From: Vanessa cardui | Taxonomy: Eukaryota > Arthropoda > Insecta > Lepidoptera > Nymphalidae | Length of the DNA stretch: 64,000 bases | Assembly (NCBI RefSeq): GCF_905220365.1 | Contig: NC_061135.1 | Span: 13,297,501 to 13,361,500, forward strand | Reading direction: 5' to 3' | Shown: positions 24,531 through 36,000 of the stretch, in pieces | How positions within the stretch are numbered: position 1 is the first letter of the stretch | How the letters are laid out: each line of letters begins with the position of its first letter | Translations under genes and position numbers: made by a program | The notes under the pieces: generated by a model | Told to the model about the DNA's origin: nothing | Seen by the model: the letters and a program-made list of their open reading frames with translations, nothing else | Databases searched by the model: none

Positions 24531-27500
24531 TCAGGATTACCCATATAAAGTTCCTCATGCGGTAAAATACTCAGGTTTTAATCATATATTTATATGCGGT
24601 ATATACCCATGATGAAATTGTTCATTTATTGAAAATTTTACCCAACCACATAGGGAACAAACCATTGGCTTGTTAAAATTATAATAACCTAACTTTTCAC
24701 ATACAGTCGACATATAGATTTACCTCCTAAATTTTTTTATAATAATTGGTGTACGTGGCTAAGAGATCTTTCCTATCCTACTGACAGCCTAAACCTACCG
24801 CCTAAACCAGTTGGTTTAGGGGTTAAGATAATTCACAGGAATTTCTTGGAACGTAGATGAGCACCCAGGAAGATATTTTCAAAATACTTTCCCTGAGGGG
24901 TTTCAATGGATGCTAGTATGGAAATATGGTATTTATGTTCTATTAATAAGTTAAGGACAATCATTAACGTATTTCCTTGAATATTTCTTGCCTAAGATAA
25001 TAAATTTAAGGATGTAAGTTCGAATACAAGATTAACAAAATTTGTAGGTTAGAAATATGAACATCGGTTGCAAAGCTCCTGTCTGTGATTAAAAGACAGC
25101 TAATACATTGTTTTAGAAAATGAATCAATTGTGTTGGTTCAAGTAAAGTACGCTATGTCTTTATTTTCTCTGTCAGTATGCATGCAAGAGTAAAATTAGT
25201 AAGGATCATAGCATGTATGGTACCATATCATTCGGATTACTAGATTAGTCCAAACAATCATACAAAGCGAACCACTTTATAATATGGATACAGAAAATAT
25301 ATCTTTAGTCAATTCCACATGCAGATTACATTTATGTAAATTATATGATTCCATTTTTAAATTCGTACCTCAACCATCGACCTGTTGGCAAAAGTTAAAA
25401 GGGATGGACGCCCAAATTACTTAGATCGCAAAGGGATAATTCCATTAATGCTACGGGGCTGAGTAGTCAAAATATTTACGACTTAATAACCCTCCACCAC
25501 ATATTTATTTTGGACACGTTGAATATTCGCCTCGCGTACGTTTCAATTGGACGTACCGACCTTTTTTTTGCTTTCCGTATTTGCATATTCTTTGATCGTT
25601 TCCTCTAATTAAAATTAAGTCTGGTCAAATTAAATTTGTCATAAATACTTTAAAGTGGTTCAATGTCAATCAATAAGCATTCACCCTGTAAATTTTATTT
25701 CCATTACATTTAAACATTACAGAATCGAGAATATATTACCGTGACTGTGTCGAAATCTCTTCTTCGGAGTTCTTATGAGTGATTTTAGTTGAACTAGGTT
25801 TGTATCGGATTGTACCGTATTTTAAATCATTTAAGCCTTAAGGAAGTAACATATAAGAGGTATGCCTGATATCCCGTGAGGGTCAATTTTTTATAAAGTC
25901 AAGGCAAGTTTAATTAATCATAGATTAATTTTAGGGGATTAAAACCACTTTCTCGTCCGTGTAATATTTACATACTATGCGGCTCTTCTGATATTTTTAT
26001 GAAGGTTCTTACGTTAAAGTCTATTGAGTTTCATTAGATTAATTTGATAAATTAAACCCGTTTGAAAACTACTAACTCTCCAAAAGGTGACTGATTCCAT
26101 GGGATCTAAATAGCATAGATCACATGACTATTTTGACATAAATGATTGACTCGTCAGCTCTTCAAATCACTGCAATGCAAGGTATTGCTGCTTTTAGAAT
26201 ATACGATGTAATATTGGTATCTACCCAGATGGACACAAAGCGTTACCACTAAGTAAACATATTAAATCATACAAAAATAAATCTTATGCCTGTACCAAAT
26301 AGGATTGTACTTCGTGTGGCTTCAAATTAAAAATATTGCATATATAAAAACAACACAACTTTTAGATTGGTCCTATCTCAAACTAAATCTAACCGAAGCT
26401 TACGCGAAGCACATTGTACCAGCGTACCAGAACGAAGGATTATCATGGAACAACCGAGGCAATTTGTTGTTTAATCTAAAAACCGGATTTAGAATTTAAC
26501 CATGATGTATGTTTAGTTCCTAATGGTCGCCTTTCGCGCAGCGCTAACTCGATGTAAGCCAGGAGAAGCCGTTACGAATTTTCGTATAATGCAAATCAAA
26601 TGAAAATAACACAACACAAGATTTTAACATAGCAAAAACCGACTTCAATTTTGTCTTCAAATCAAACCAAAGTAGAAATTTTGATAATTAAATTTTTCAT
26701 AAAAATTCAAAAAAGTAACATTCATAGTCAGCTTCATAGTGATGATAACCTTTACCTCATATAAATTTAATAAAAATCGAGCTTCTTTCGCCGGTTCGTC
26801 TCAGTTCCAAGGCATAAATTTCCGAACTGGTAGTAGATTTTGACAATCAAGATGCAAATGTAGCACTTCCATACCGAATAAATATTTTTGGCTTTGACTT
26901 TAATCATCGCCATCATTTTTGCAATCTAAGATTTTTGTTTCTTTTGCCTGTAGTTACATTAGCTCATTTATTCTTCAAATCGAGGCACAACAGTACACAA
27001 AATAGCTTACTTGTCGAAAGAATATATGATGAAGTGTATGAAAATTTTACATAACAATACACATTTCATCTGCTAGAATTCGTTACAAAATATTAATTAG
27101 GAAATGATCAAGAAGGTTTATAAAAATTTACAACAGCAGTCTGGGAGCAGCATTCTCAGAGAGAGGATTAATCATGCTCTGCACAGTATGTTTACTCCGT
27201 AACCGTCTACATCGGTTGTCTATTATCTGGTAAGACACTGCCTCGCTACTAATCCACTGCTTGATCTACCACTTGACTTGTTTATAGCATCTATTTAGTT
27301 ATTGACATAAAACTGGTTAATTTATCAAAAAGGTATTTGTTTTCCTTGCTCATAAAAGCTTTCCCTTGTTCTTCTGTTAAGAAGAACTAGCTTCTATCCG
27401 TTATCAGTATTCAAAATTACATCCAAAACCACTGTCATATCAGCTGTTTTTGCATACTTGAGCAAGAAAGAAACTTGATAAAGTAGTATTCTTTAATATT

Positions 27501-28250
27501 CGTTTTTTTATCCTACTTTTTGATATTGGTAATCTTCTGACACGTAGTTATGTAACAAGATAATTACCTTTATTATTTGAATAACACCTCGTCAAATTTC
27601 GTATAATATGATGGCTAACGAATTCACATTGAACATACTTACCGTACTAGTAATAACTTTACTAGTTATTGTATCACTATATACGCTAAGTGTAAGTTAA
27701 GTTATATGTCAATCTAACACGGCTGTATTCACGCTAGAGAGATTTTTGGTCAGTTTAATGTCCGATCCGATCCAGGAATTGAACCTAGGACTTTTGAATA
27801 TACTAACGAGACTAATGAGGTTTTATATATATTTGATATAAACGATGCGTCATATCGAAGTTATCATCGTTAAATGTATTAGAAATTAATCCGTATCATC
27901 GTGTTAACTTCGTCGTTTCCACTTAAGGCTCTAGTATTTTATGTAAATGTCACTTTACGATTCAAGTTAATAAAGCCCGAGTGCTTAAACAAGCCTTTTG
28001 TCCCCTGTCTTTCTATTAAACGGTCCACCCTCGTATTTCCCTGAATTCATTATGATAATCGACTTTTCATTAAATATGACTAAAGTACGGTTTATATATG
28101 TTTCAAAAGTTTTCTTTGATAATAATGTTCTTTTTTTTGTATTTTCGTTGTTTTTTTTTGTAAGCAATGGTATTAATTTATTCTTCGAAACATTGTTTTA
28201 GGAGTCTTACAGTATTAACCGACTTAAGAAAAGGATCAGTTCCGTTCTAT
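24531..28250. other. Long AT-rich stretch without a recognisable gene
   Basis: Apart from the repeat at 26,765 and a small Family A scrap near 26,220-26,265 ('tctacccagatggacacaaa'), I see no exon. A 64-residue frame at 26,305-26,499 has no recognisable domain and no splice support, so it was not called. Confidence 0.4.
26765..26905 (+). repeat. Diverged non-LTR 3' end
   Basis: 'cgagcttctttcgccggttc', 'atttccgaactggtagtaga' and 'gaataaatatttttggcttt' follow the order of the 20,811 copy. It is heavily mutated and the tail is reduced to 'gactttaat'. Confidence 0.65.
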
Positions 28251-28251
28251 T

Positions 28252-28445
28252 CTTCTTGGCTTTGTGCAAGCCCGCCTGAGTAGATACCACCCACTCATCA
28301 GATATTCTACCGCTAAACAACAGTACGCAGTATTGTTGTGTTCCGGTTTGAAGGGTGAGTGAGCCAGTGTAACTACAGGCACAAGGGACATAGCATTACC
28401 ATCAGGTGGCACAAATGCTCGTCCGCCAACCTATTCCATAAAAAA
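28252..28445 (+). repeat. Family A copy with internal deletion
   Basis: The 5' half is well preserved ('ggctttgtgcaagcccgcct', 'gttgtgttccggtttgaagg'). It then jumps from 'aagggacatagca' straight to 'ttaccatcaggtggcacaaa' and ends 'cctattccataaaaaa'. About 90 bp of the usual middle is missing. Confidence 0.85.
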
Positions 28446-28634
28446 TACGTATACATTTTTGTCTTTTTCCAAATCTAATACTGGCATGCTATATAATAAT
28501 ATGTTAAATTTTATCCTATAGCTAAACTATGTTACTTTTGTATGAATTTAGATATAAAATATCCATTAATAGAATTTAAATGGCAAAAACATATTAGTAA
28601 ATATGATTTTTAATAAAAATAAAAAAACCAGTAT

Positions 28635-28714
28635 ATTTAAATAAAACTAGTTATTACTGTCCAAAATAAATAATATACGCGATTAAAATCCGTAATAACT
28701 AGTTTTATTTAAAT
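28635..28714. repeat. Perfect 23-bp inverted repeat
   Basis: Arm 28,635-28,657 is the exact reverse complement of 28,692-28,714, with a 34-nt spacer. The core of each arm is AAACTAGTTATTAC. The right half extends into 'aatcgcgaaaattt', which in reverse matches the repeat at 52,645, so this is probably two half-copies of one dispersed family joined head to head. Confidence 0.85.
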
Positions 28715-28979
28715 GTGTAATAATCGCGAAAATTTAAGACAATATTAAACCAGAATATTTTTTAACATCAATATGGGACAGCCCATTTATTCGAGGTAAG
28801 TAAGGTGTAAACTGCATATAAAATTTATGAGAAAGGGATTTATTAGATGGTCGAGGCGTAACTCGGTTGATAGACGCGCTCAACAAAAATTCCCTCTGTA
28901 GCCTTTACGACGACCTGTTCTTACCTACTTTATCAGAAAAACGTGAAAAGAAGTTCATTTCGCTGCATATTAAACGTTT

Positions 28980-29225
28980 TACAATAGCAGTATAAATAAA
29001 TATCGGACAACATCACATACATTAGTCTAATCCTAATGTAAGCAGCTAAAGAACTTGTGTTATGGCAAATCAGAAGTAACGACGGTACCACAAACACCCA
29101 GACCCAAGGCAACATAGAGAACTATTGAACTATTTCTACATCGACTGCGCCGGGAATCAAACCAGGGATCTCAGAGTGCCGTACGCATGAAAACCGGTAT
29201 TCACACTACTTGACCACAAAGGTTG
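28980..29225 (-). repeat. SINE-2 copy, full length
   Basis: Reverse orientation: 'acaacatcacatacattagt', 'acgacggtaccacaaacacc', the B box as 'gccgggaatcaaaccaggga', and the head 'catgaaaaccggtattcaca' ending near 29,222. It overlaps a chance minus-strand open frame. Confidence 0.85.
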
Positions 29226-29783
29226 TCAAAAAGATCAAATAAATAATATAATTGAATTGCTTAAAAAATATAATTACTAGATGCATACATATGTATCATT
29301 TACATGGTCATATGATAACACACAACTACACACACTATGGTAAAAAGTCCTGATTGCCGAAGGTCTACACTCGATGATGACAACTCATCACCAGGTTTCA
29401 CATTTGCTCTTTCTCCTTTACATATATACATATATAAGAAACACACTCGTGTCACACTCACACATCCATAAAAAATATATCAATTCATTCGCGACATTCA
29501 AAGCATAACGTATGAATAAAACACTCATGGTTCCCGGGTTAACTCGAACCAACAGTTTATTTCATACGGTAACATGCACGGTTCGACCTAAATCAGCGCA
29601 TGTTTGACCTCAAGTTAGGTATAGACGGAGGCAAACAAGACCTGCCAAGCAAACTGGAGTGGTAAACATCGCCCACTGTTAATAGGATTAATAATAGCTG
29701 GTTTAGTTCGAACCAATAGCTCCAAATCCGATCTTAAGTTAAACTTCATAAAAACAAAATAAACTAAAAGCACTTTTGATTAA

Positions 29784-29985
29784 TCTATATTAATATTATA
29801 AATGCGAAAGAAACTCTATAAAGTCTGTTTGTGTCGCTCTTTCACGGCCAAATAGCTAAACCAAATTTGATGAAACTTGGTGCGAAGCAAACTTGAGCTA
29901 CAAGAAAGGACATAGTTTTTTGCCTAACACATGACAACCAACACCCTTAACGCGAACGGAGCCGTGGATGACCACTAGTAATCAA
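29784..29985 (+). repeat. RTE-like 3' fragment
   Basis: 'tctatattaatattataaat', 'gtcgctctttcacggccaaa', 'aaatttgatgaaacttggtg' and 'tgacaaccaacacccttaac' to 'accactagt'. It is co-linear with the copy at 57,712. Confidence 0.75.
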
Positions 29986-30175
29986 TAATTGAAATATACA
30001 TACAATAAGCCCAGTTCCTATTGTGTTATATTATGCATCCCAAAAATTCTTAAATCCACCTTTCCATTAATCAAATTATCATCATATAACAATTTTATAA
30101 GTAAACCTACTTAAGCTCCATGAAAATCAATAAATACTAACTCTACGCATTTTCATCAACTCTGCGTTTTGCGAG

Positions 30176-30324
30176 GTTTATGGGACCGCTTTCGAGTGGC
30201 GGAATACGTAATAAAATATCAGCGGTACTCGCCCTTCGAAGGGCGCTATGAGATCACGCCCGACGGGTTCATGTATGGGCTATTCCAACTACAAGAGGAC
30301 AAACGCCAAATAAACAGGATTTGA
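30176..30324 (+). CDS. Candidate terminal exon of an unrecognised gene
   Basis: An open frame ending at TGA 30,322-30,324 has GC-rich third positions unlike its flanks, for example GAG ATC ACG CCC GAC GGG TTC. The encoded segment contains 'LWDRFRVAEYVIKYQRYSPF' followed by 'EGRYEITPDGFMYGLFQLQE' and a short basic tail. Upstream, TACTAAC at 30,135-30,141 is a perfect branch-point consensus, 34-35 nt before the only AG in the interval (30,174-30,175), with a partly pyrimidine-rich tract between. An AATAAA lies at 30,394, about 70 bp past the stop. This pattern fits a last exon entered in phase 1 (two bases of a split codon at 30,176). I do not recognise the protein family, and no upstream exon was found. 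Confidence 0.4.
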
Positions 30325-30944
30325 CATCGAATTGAGCCGCTGTCATTGGTTGTGATCTTGAATAACCTAAGATATTCTTAATGTTAATAATTTAATAAAA
30401 AAAAATGTTTCGAACGTCGCTGTTTTCGAAGCATTGGAAGTAAAATTAAAGCAGATTTAATTAGATAAGTGCAGTATTGTAATATATTAAAAAATATATC
30501 GAAGCTAAAAAACCAATATAGTACTTAAAATATACATTTTTATAGAACCGTTATACACTCAGGCACATATCGCATCAAATGTCATATAAAATAGAAATCG
30601 TGTTCTAAATTTAAATTTTATATCCAAAACATTTAATTAATTATTCCCTGTATACCTGGAATTATTATTAAATGGAAGTGGTAAGTCTAACTTATTTATC
30701 CGTTGCGAATTCGCTTCACTAATTGAGAGAGCAAATCTTCGTTCGTACGTTACTATTTCATACTTAATATATATAATTTTACATATAATAAATTGTAAAA
30801 CTTTACACAGTTGTTTGTAATATCTCAGAAATTGTACCCAACAGTGCAGAGCGCAAGTATTTCATAAAACGTAGCAGACGTTAAAAACTATATAAACAGG
30901 GAGAAGCATGCCAGCAAGTTAACACATGCAAGTGCAAACCAACA

Positions 30945-31166
30945 ACCCTTGGTGGTGATGGCTTGGAACATATTCCACCACGATGTTGCATACGGGTTGG
31001 TGGAATACCACTATGGTACTCACGATGTTTTCCTTCACCACCGAGAACGAGATGAAAAATAAACACAAATTAAACACATGAATATTCAGTGGTGCTTGCC
31101 TGCGTTTGAACCTGCACTCATCGGTTAAGATGCACGGTTTCTAACCACTGGGCCATCTCGCCTCTT
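30945..31166 (-). repeat. SINE-1 copy, 3' end rearranged
   Basis: The head is at 31,166 ('ctgggccatctcgcctcttt' in reverse) and the body runs through 'gatgttttccttcaccaccg' to 'ttggaacatattccaccacg'. The usual 3' end is replaced by unrelated sequence beyond about 30,945. Confidence 0.8.
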
Positions 31167-31654
31167 TCGTATGTGTAAATGCACATACACATTACACAAA
31201 ATATTTACAGTTAATACAGACGTAACTTAAAGAAACGAATTTAAAAATAAAATAAGGTCACACCAATAAACGAGAATAGAAACATGCTCGAATGAAATCG
31301 CACAGCGAAATGTGAAGGCTGAAAATAAACGAAGAATCCTGAGAAGAAAGCCATTACTATGTGTTCATTTGAGCAGAACTCGGAGGCGACAACATTGGCA
31401 CGATCTCGCACTAACAGAAAAATAATGTATTTTCAATGAGTCTCGAAGTTTCAAAGAAACTCCTGCATTACGGAAACTGAGGAAGTAATACAAATAACAA
31501 CATTACACTATTTTCCTCGGCGCGCCTTTGTGTGTACGTGTTGAAGAATTGTTTCAGAGCATACCGTTCGGTTTTATCTGATCATTAATATCTTATACAT
31601 ATAAATAAATTGACACCACAAGCCGATAAAAGAAGAAACTCGGTGGGGGGTTGC

Positions 31655-31825
31655 AAGTCGGTCTACGACTGCAATAATTATCGTTACTATTTTTGTGTTC
31701 CGATTTGAAGCTGAGTGAACTAGTTTAACAGGCAAACAGAACATAATGTCTTCCTTCGTAGTTTAGAGTTATTTCTTAAAATGCCAATAGCTATAGATGC
31801 TGCTGACCACTTACCATAATGGGCC
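31655..31825 (+). repeat. Degenerate Family A copy
   Basis: 'tttttgtgttccgatttgaa', 'caggcaaacagaacataatg' and 'gctgaccacttaccataatg' are in the right order but weakly conserved. It directly abuts the SINE-1 copy that follows. Confidence 0.6.
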
Positions 31826-32115
31826 CTTGCCTGTAAATTTCCCATTGCCGGGTTCAGGCCACCTCTCCCTTAGAGGAGAAGGTTTGAAACATATTCCAAC
31901 ACGTTTTGTCAACAGGGATTGGCGGAATACATATGTATGTTACGGAATTTCTTTGAAATTAGACACATGCTGGTTACCTAACGATTGTTTCCTTTACCAC
32001 CGAGCACGTGACGAATTTTAAACACAAATTAAGCACATGAATAGTACAGTGGTGAGATCCTGGGTTTGAACCCGCGGTCATCGGTTAAGATGCTTGTGTT
32101 CTAACCACTGGGCTA
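31826..32115 (-). repeat. SINE-1 copy, full length
   Basis: Minus-strand copy with its 3' end at 31,828 ('cctgtaaatttcccattgcc'), 'ccacctctcccttagaggag', 'caccgagcacgtgacgaatt', and the head with B box 'cctgggtttgaacccgcggt' ending near 32,113. Confidence 0.85.
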
Positions 32116-32475
32116 AATTCCGTGCATAAATTGCATAAGCCTTGAAACTTTAATATTAATTTAAGTAACGCACCGTTTGGATAAATTCGCCTCGGGGACC
32201 TTTTCAAACAACAAATAAACGAAAAACATCAAGTAATTTGGAACCATTGAAAAGTTGAAAAACGCGAACGGGACGTTTGCATTATACATGTTTTTAGCTG
32301 ATTCGAAAGTTAACGAAGAAAATTTTCGATAAAGTATTCGTTCGATTGAAAATACGACAATACCATTTAAATTAAAAGTAAATAAATGCGTTAGTCGAAT
32401 ATATACGAACGTTTCTTTAGGCACATCCGATAACGCGCAGAATTGTCTTCAATACAAATTCAATTTTAAGACCAT

Positions 32476-32502
32476 ACTCATTGAAATATAATTTCAATGA
32501 GT
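32476..32502. repeat. Perfect hairpin, 12-bp arms
   Basis: ACTCATTGAAAT (32,476-32,487) pairs with ATTTCAATGAGT (32,491-32,502) around an ATA loop. It ends 9 bp before the target duplication of the LTR element. Confidence 0.9.
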
Positions 32503-32515
32503 CCAATGTCCACAT

Positions 32516-32606
32516 TGTTACGTCAATGAAAGGCCGAGATCCAAAGCAGACTGATTTATTCAAATAATTCTCTATCTACCTTACATTACACATATTGTAC
32601 ATAACA
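32516..32606 (-). repeat. 3' LTR (91 bp)
   Basis: Left-hand copy, which is the 3' LTR because the element reads leftwards. Plus-strand ends are TGTTACG and CATAACA. It is identical to 36,739-36,829. In the sense direction it contains 'TGAATAAATCAGTCTG', whose AATAAA could serve as polyadenylation signal. Confidence 0.93.
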
Positions 32607-32617
32607 CCTTCCTTCTT
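32607..32617 (-). promoter_or_regulatory. Polypurine tract
   Basis: In the sense direction AAGAAGGAAGG lies directly against the start of the 3' LTR, the required place for plus-strand DNA priming during reverse transcription. Confidence 0.85.
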
Positions 32618-33046
32618 ATTATTAACTATACTTATTAAGCTAATACATCAAAATGGTATGGTAATACAACTTTTAAAGGCAAGTGATTCATTCAACACAA
32701 ACAATATAAGCAAACAAAATATAATAACAAAACACTTATATACTATCACTATATTATACTAAAGAAAATGGTATTTTTATATAAATATAGTTATATTTAA
32801 ATAATACCAGATTATGCAGTATGTTTATAAACCACTAATGACAACTGACAATGTGCAGGTCAAATACTATACATTTGTGTTACATAACTTTTACTAATGA
32901 CAAACAACAACAATAACAATTTAAAACTTTAGACATGATATAAGCTAAACATAACATATTATATTATTATTTTATTTGACAATAAATTGGTACAGTTGGT
33001 ATCTATGTGCATTGTACAAAGTAGTTCTTGTATTATAATGAACTAG
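32618..33046 (-). other. AT-rich 3' untranslated part of the Mag element
   Basis: 430 bp between the ORF stop and the purine tract. Composition changes sharply from GC-rich coding sequence to AT-rich DNA at about 33,065. No frame with integrase C-terminal features was seen on the sense strand. Confidence 0.6.
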
Positions 33047-36000
33047 TTACAACATAATTATTTGCCGGTCGCGGACGCGCTCATCAGTGTTAGGTCGTAG
33101 CAGATCGAGGCGTCCACGCAGCCTCCTGCCGAGCAACGCCACAGACGGTTCCCGCCCGGTGGTACTGTGTTCGGTGTTTCGGTACGAGAATAAAAATCTA
33201 CTTAAAGCAGTATTCTCGTCCTCGTTTTCTAAAGAAGCTTTTTTTAAAGCCCTTTTTACCGAGCGCACAGCATTTTCAGCCGCTCCGTTGCTAGCGGGAT
33301 GGTACGGAGCCGTAAACGTGTGCCCTATTCCATTTCGTTGGAAATACGTCGCGACCTCCGCTGACGTAAAAGGAGGCCCGTTATCACTAATTATTCTTTT
33401 TGGGAATCCAAAACGGGCAAATATTTTCCTAAGAACAGAAATGAGGTTTGCTGCTGACGTGCTGCTGACCTTTTCTGCTTCAATCCACTTAGAGTGAGCA
33501 TCAATAATAACAAGGTAATATTTATTATTAAAGGGCCCCAAATAGTCGAGATGGAGGCGGGACCACGGCTCAACCGGCCACGGCCACGAGTGGAGCGGAG
33601 CAGGCGGCGGCGCGGGCCGCACCGCGAGACACGCGCCGCAATCGCGCACTGCCCGCTCGATATCCGCGTCTATAGTCGCCCACCAAACGTAGTTACGAGC
33701 TATTTGCTTCATTTTAACGATACCCGGATGTCCGTCGTGAATTTCTTTTAGAATAGCGTTTTGCAACGTCCCTGGTATTATTATTTTGTAGCCCCACAAT
33801 AAGCAGCCTTGATCGATATAGATATTTTCTTTACGCCTAAAATATGCAATGTACTCCTTATCCTCGGCCGTTGGCCAGCCGTATAAGACGTAGCCGTAAA
33901 TTTTGCTTAAAATGGGATCTTTTGCCGTTTCACTTTTGATGTCTTTAAAACTGAGCGGGAAACTATCTTGCACAAAATTCAAGTAAGTGGCAGCCTCGGA
34001 TTCCTTTGTGCCTCGTCCAACAGACGAACGCGGCAATGGGAGTCTGGACAGCGCATCGGCCTGACAGTTCTCCGCGGACCTCACGAGCTCGACCGTGAAG
34101 TCGTAAGCGGCCAACTTCATGGCGTAGCGCTGTAGTCTGCTCGCGGCGGTTGTGGGAATACCTTTATTTTTTCCAAAGATATAACTGAGGGGCTTATGGT
34201 CACTGCGAAGTATAAATCGTCGGCCGTATAGATATTGGTGATGCTTAGTTACACCGAAAACTATAGCCAAGGCCTCCTTGTCGAGCTGAGAGTAGTTGCG
34301 TTGCGCGGCGTTGAGCGTGCGAGAAGCGCAGCTAATGGGACGTTCGCGACCGTCCGCTCCGCGCTGCATTAGAACCGCGCCAAGCCCGTAGGCGCTGCTA
34401 TCCACCGCCAGAATGAGTGGCAGCTCCGCGTCGTAGTGAGCGAGCACCGGAGCGCTACTCAATAATTCTTTTATTTTAATAAAAGCCTTATCGCACTTAT
34501 GTGTCCACACCCATTGGACATCTTTTTTTAATAAATCATATAAAGGTTTTAAAATCTCACTTATATTACATACAAACTTAGCATAGAAATTGACGAGGCC
34601 TATAAAACTCCTCAACTCTGTTATGTTAGTAGGCAGCGGCGCGTCGACGATTGCTTTTATTTTCTTGGTATCAGTATGCAAACCGTTTTTGTTAATTTTA
34701 TATCCTAAATATGTAACGCTATCCTTAAAAAATTGACATTTATCAAAATTAATACGAAGACCGTTATCTTTTAACCTCTGTAGGACAGCTCTTAATTTTT
34801 TAAGGTGAGTATCACTACCTTTACCCGTAATACAAATGTCATCAGCGAATACGGCAGTAGACGGCAGGCCGTTAAGTGTTTCCTCCATAATTTTCTGAAA
34901 GTTTTCCGGTATACACTTGATACCGAACGGTACTCGACGGTATACAAATGTTCCCACATGCGTTGTTATGGCCGTCATAGCCTGAGACTCCTCATGAAGA
35001 AGACACTGCTGAAATGCGCTAGATAAGTCAAGTTTCGTATACTGCTCGCCCCCCGATAAAATTGAAAATATTTCTTCTATCCGTGGCAAAGGATAGTGAA
35101 AATCTTTAAGTATCGGATTTAAAGTGATTTTATAGTCACCACATATGCGAATATCGCCATTAGATTTAATGACAGGCACAATGGGAGTGCCGTAGTCCGA
35201 ACGGTCCACCTTATAGATAACTCCCTCGCGCTGTAAGCGCTCGAGCTCAGCCTCCACGCGCTCGCGCAGCGATAGCGGCAAAGGACGCGCCTTGACAAAA
35301 ACCGGTTTCTTATCATTCAAATGTAAACGAATGCACGATTTAAAAGTACCTAGACCCTCCGCAAACACTTCTGGATATTCTCGTTTTAATCTACTAGCGA
35401 TTGAATCAGGTTCGGTTATTTTATGACATTCTACAATTGATAACTTTAATTCTTTGATCCACGTACGACCCATCAAAGGTGGACCTCCGTTTTCAACAAC
35501 ATATAGTTTTAGTTTAGCCGAATTTTGACCAAAACGTACATCCACATCAATATACCCGAGGGTATCGATGGTATCACCAGTATATGACTTCAATATCAAA
35601 TTTTTACTATAAATTACAATATCATTAAAGTATTTATCATAAAATGTTTTGGATATTGCGGATATTCTACTCCCCGTATCAATTTCGAATTTACATTTGA
35701 CATTATTGACAAACAAGGTAGCGTAATAAGGGTTATCACCTTCGCCACCCGTAACTAAATTATAAAAGTTACCATCGTCGCCCTCGGAATCACTACTGTT
35801 ATTTATAAAGTACTGACCTTTCGACTTTGCCCTTCCAATAGGCCCCGCGTTATTACTTTTATTTAAACACATAACTTTTAAATGTCCTTTGGTGCCGCAC
35901 AAATCACATGTGAAATTTTTGTAACGACACTTACTCGGAGTGTGAGTAGCCCTACCGCATCGCGCACACGGCACGCGGCCGTCCGCTACTCGATCGCCGC

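Noticed and set aside
26305..26499. 64-residue plus-strand open frame with somewhat balanced composition
   Set aside because: No recognisable motif, AT-rich codon use, and no acceptor, donor or polyadenylation support.
33087..33751. Plus-strand frames opposite the gag-pol ORF, including a 136-codon one
   Set aside because: Antisense shadows of a well-supported polyprotein.
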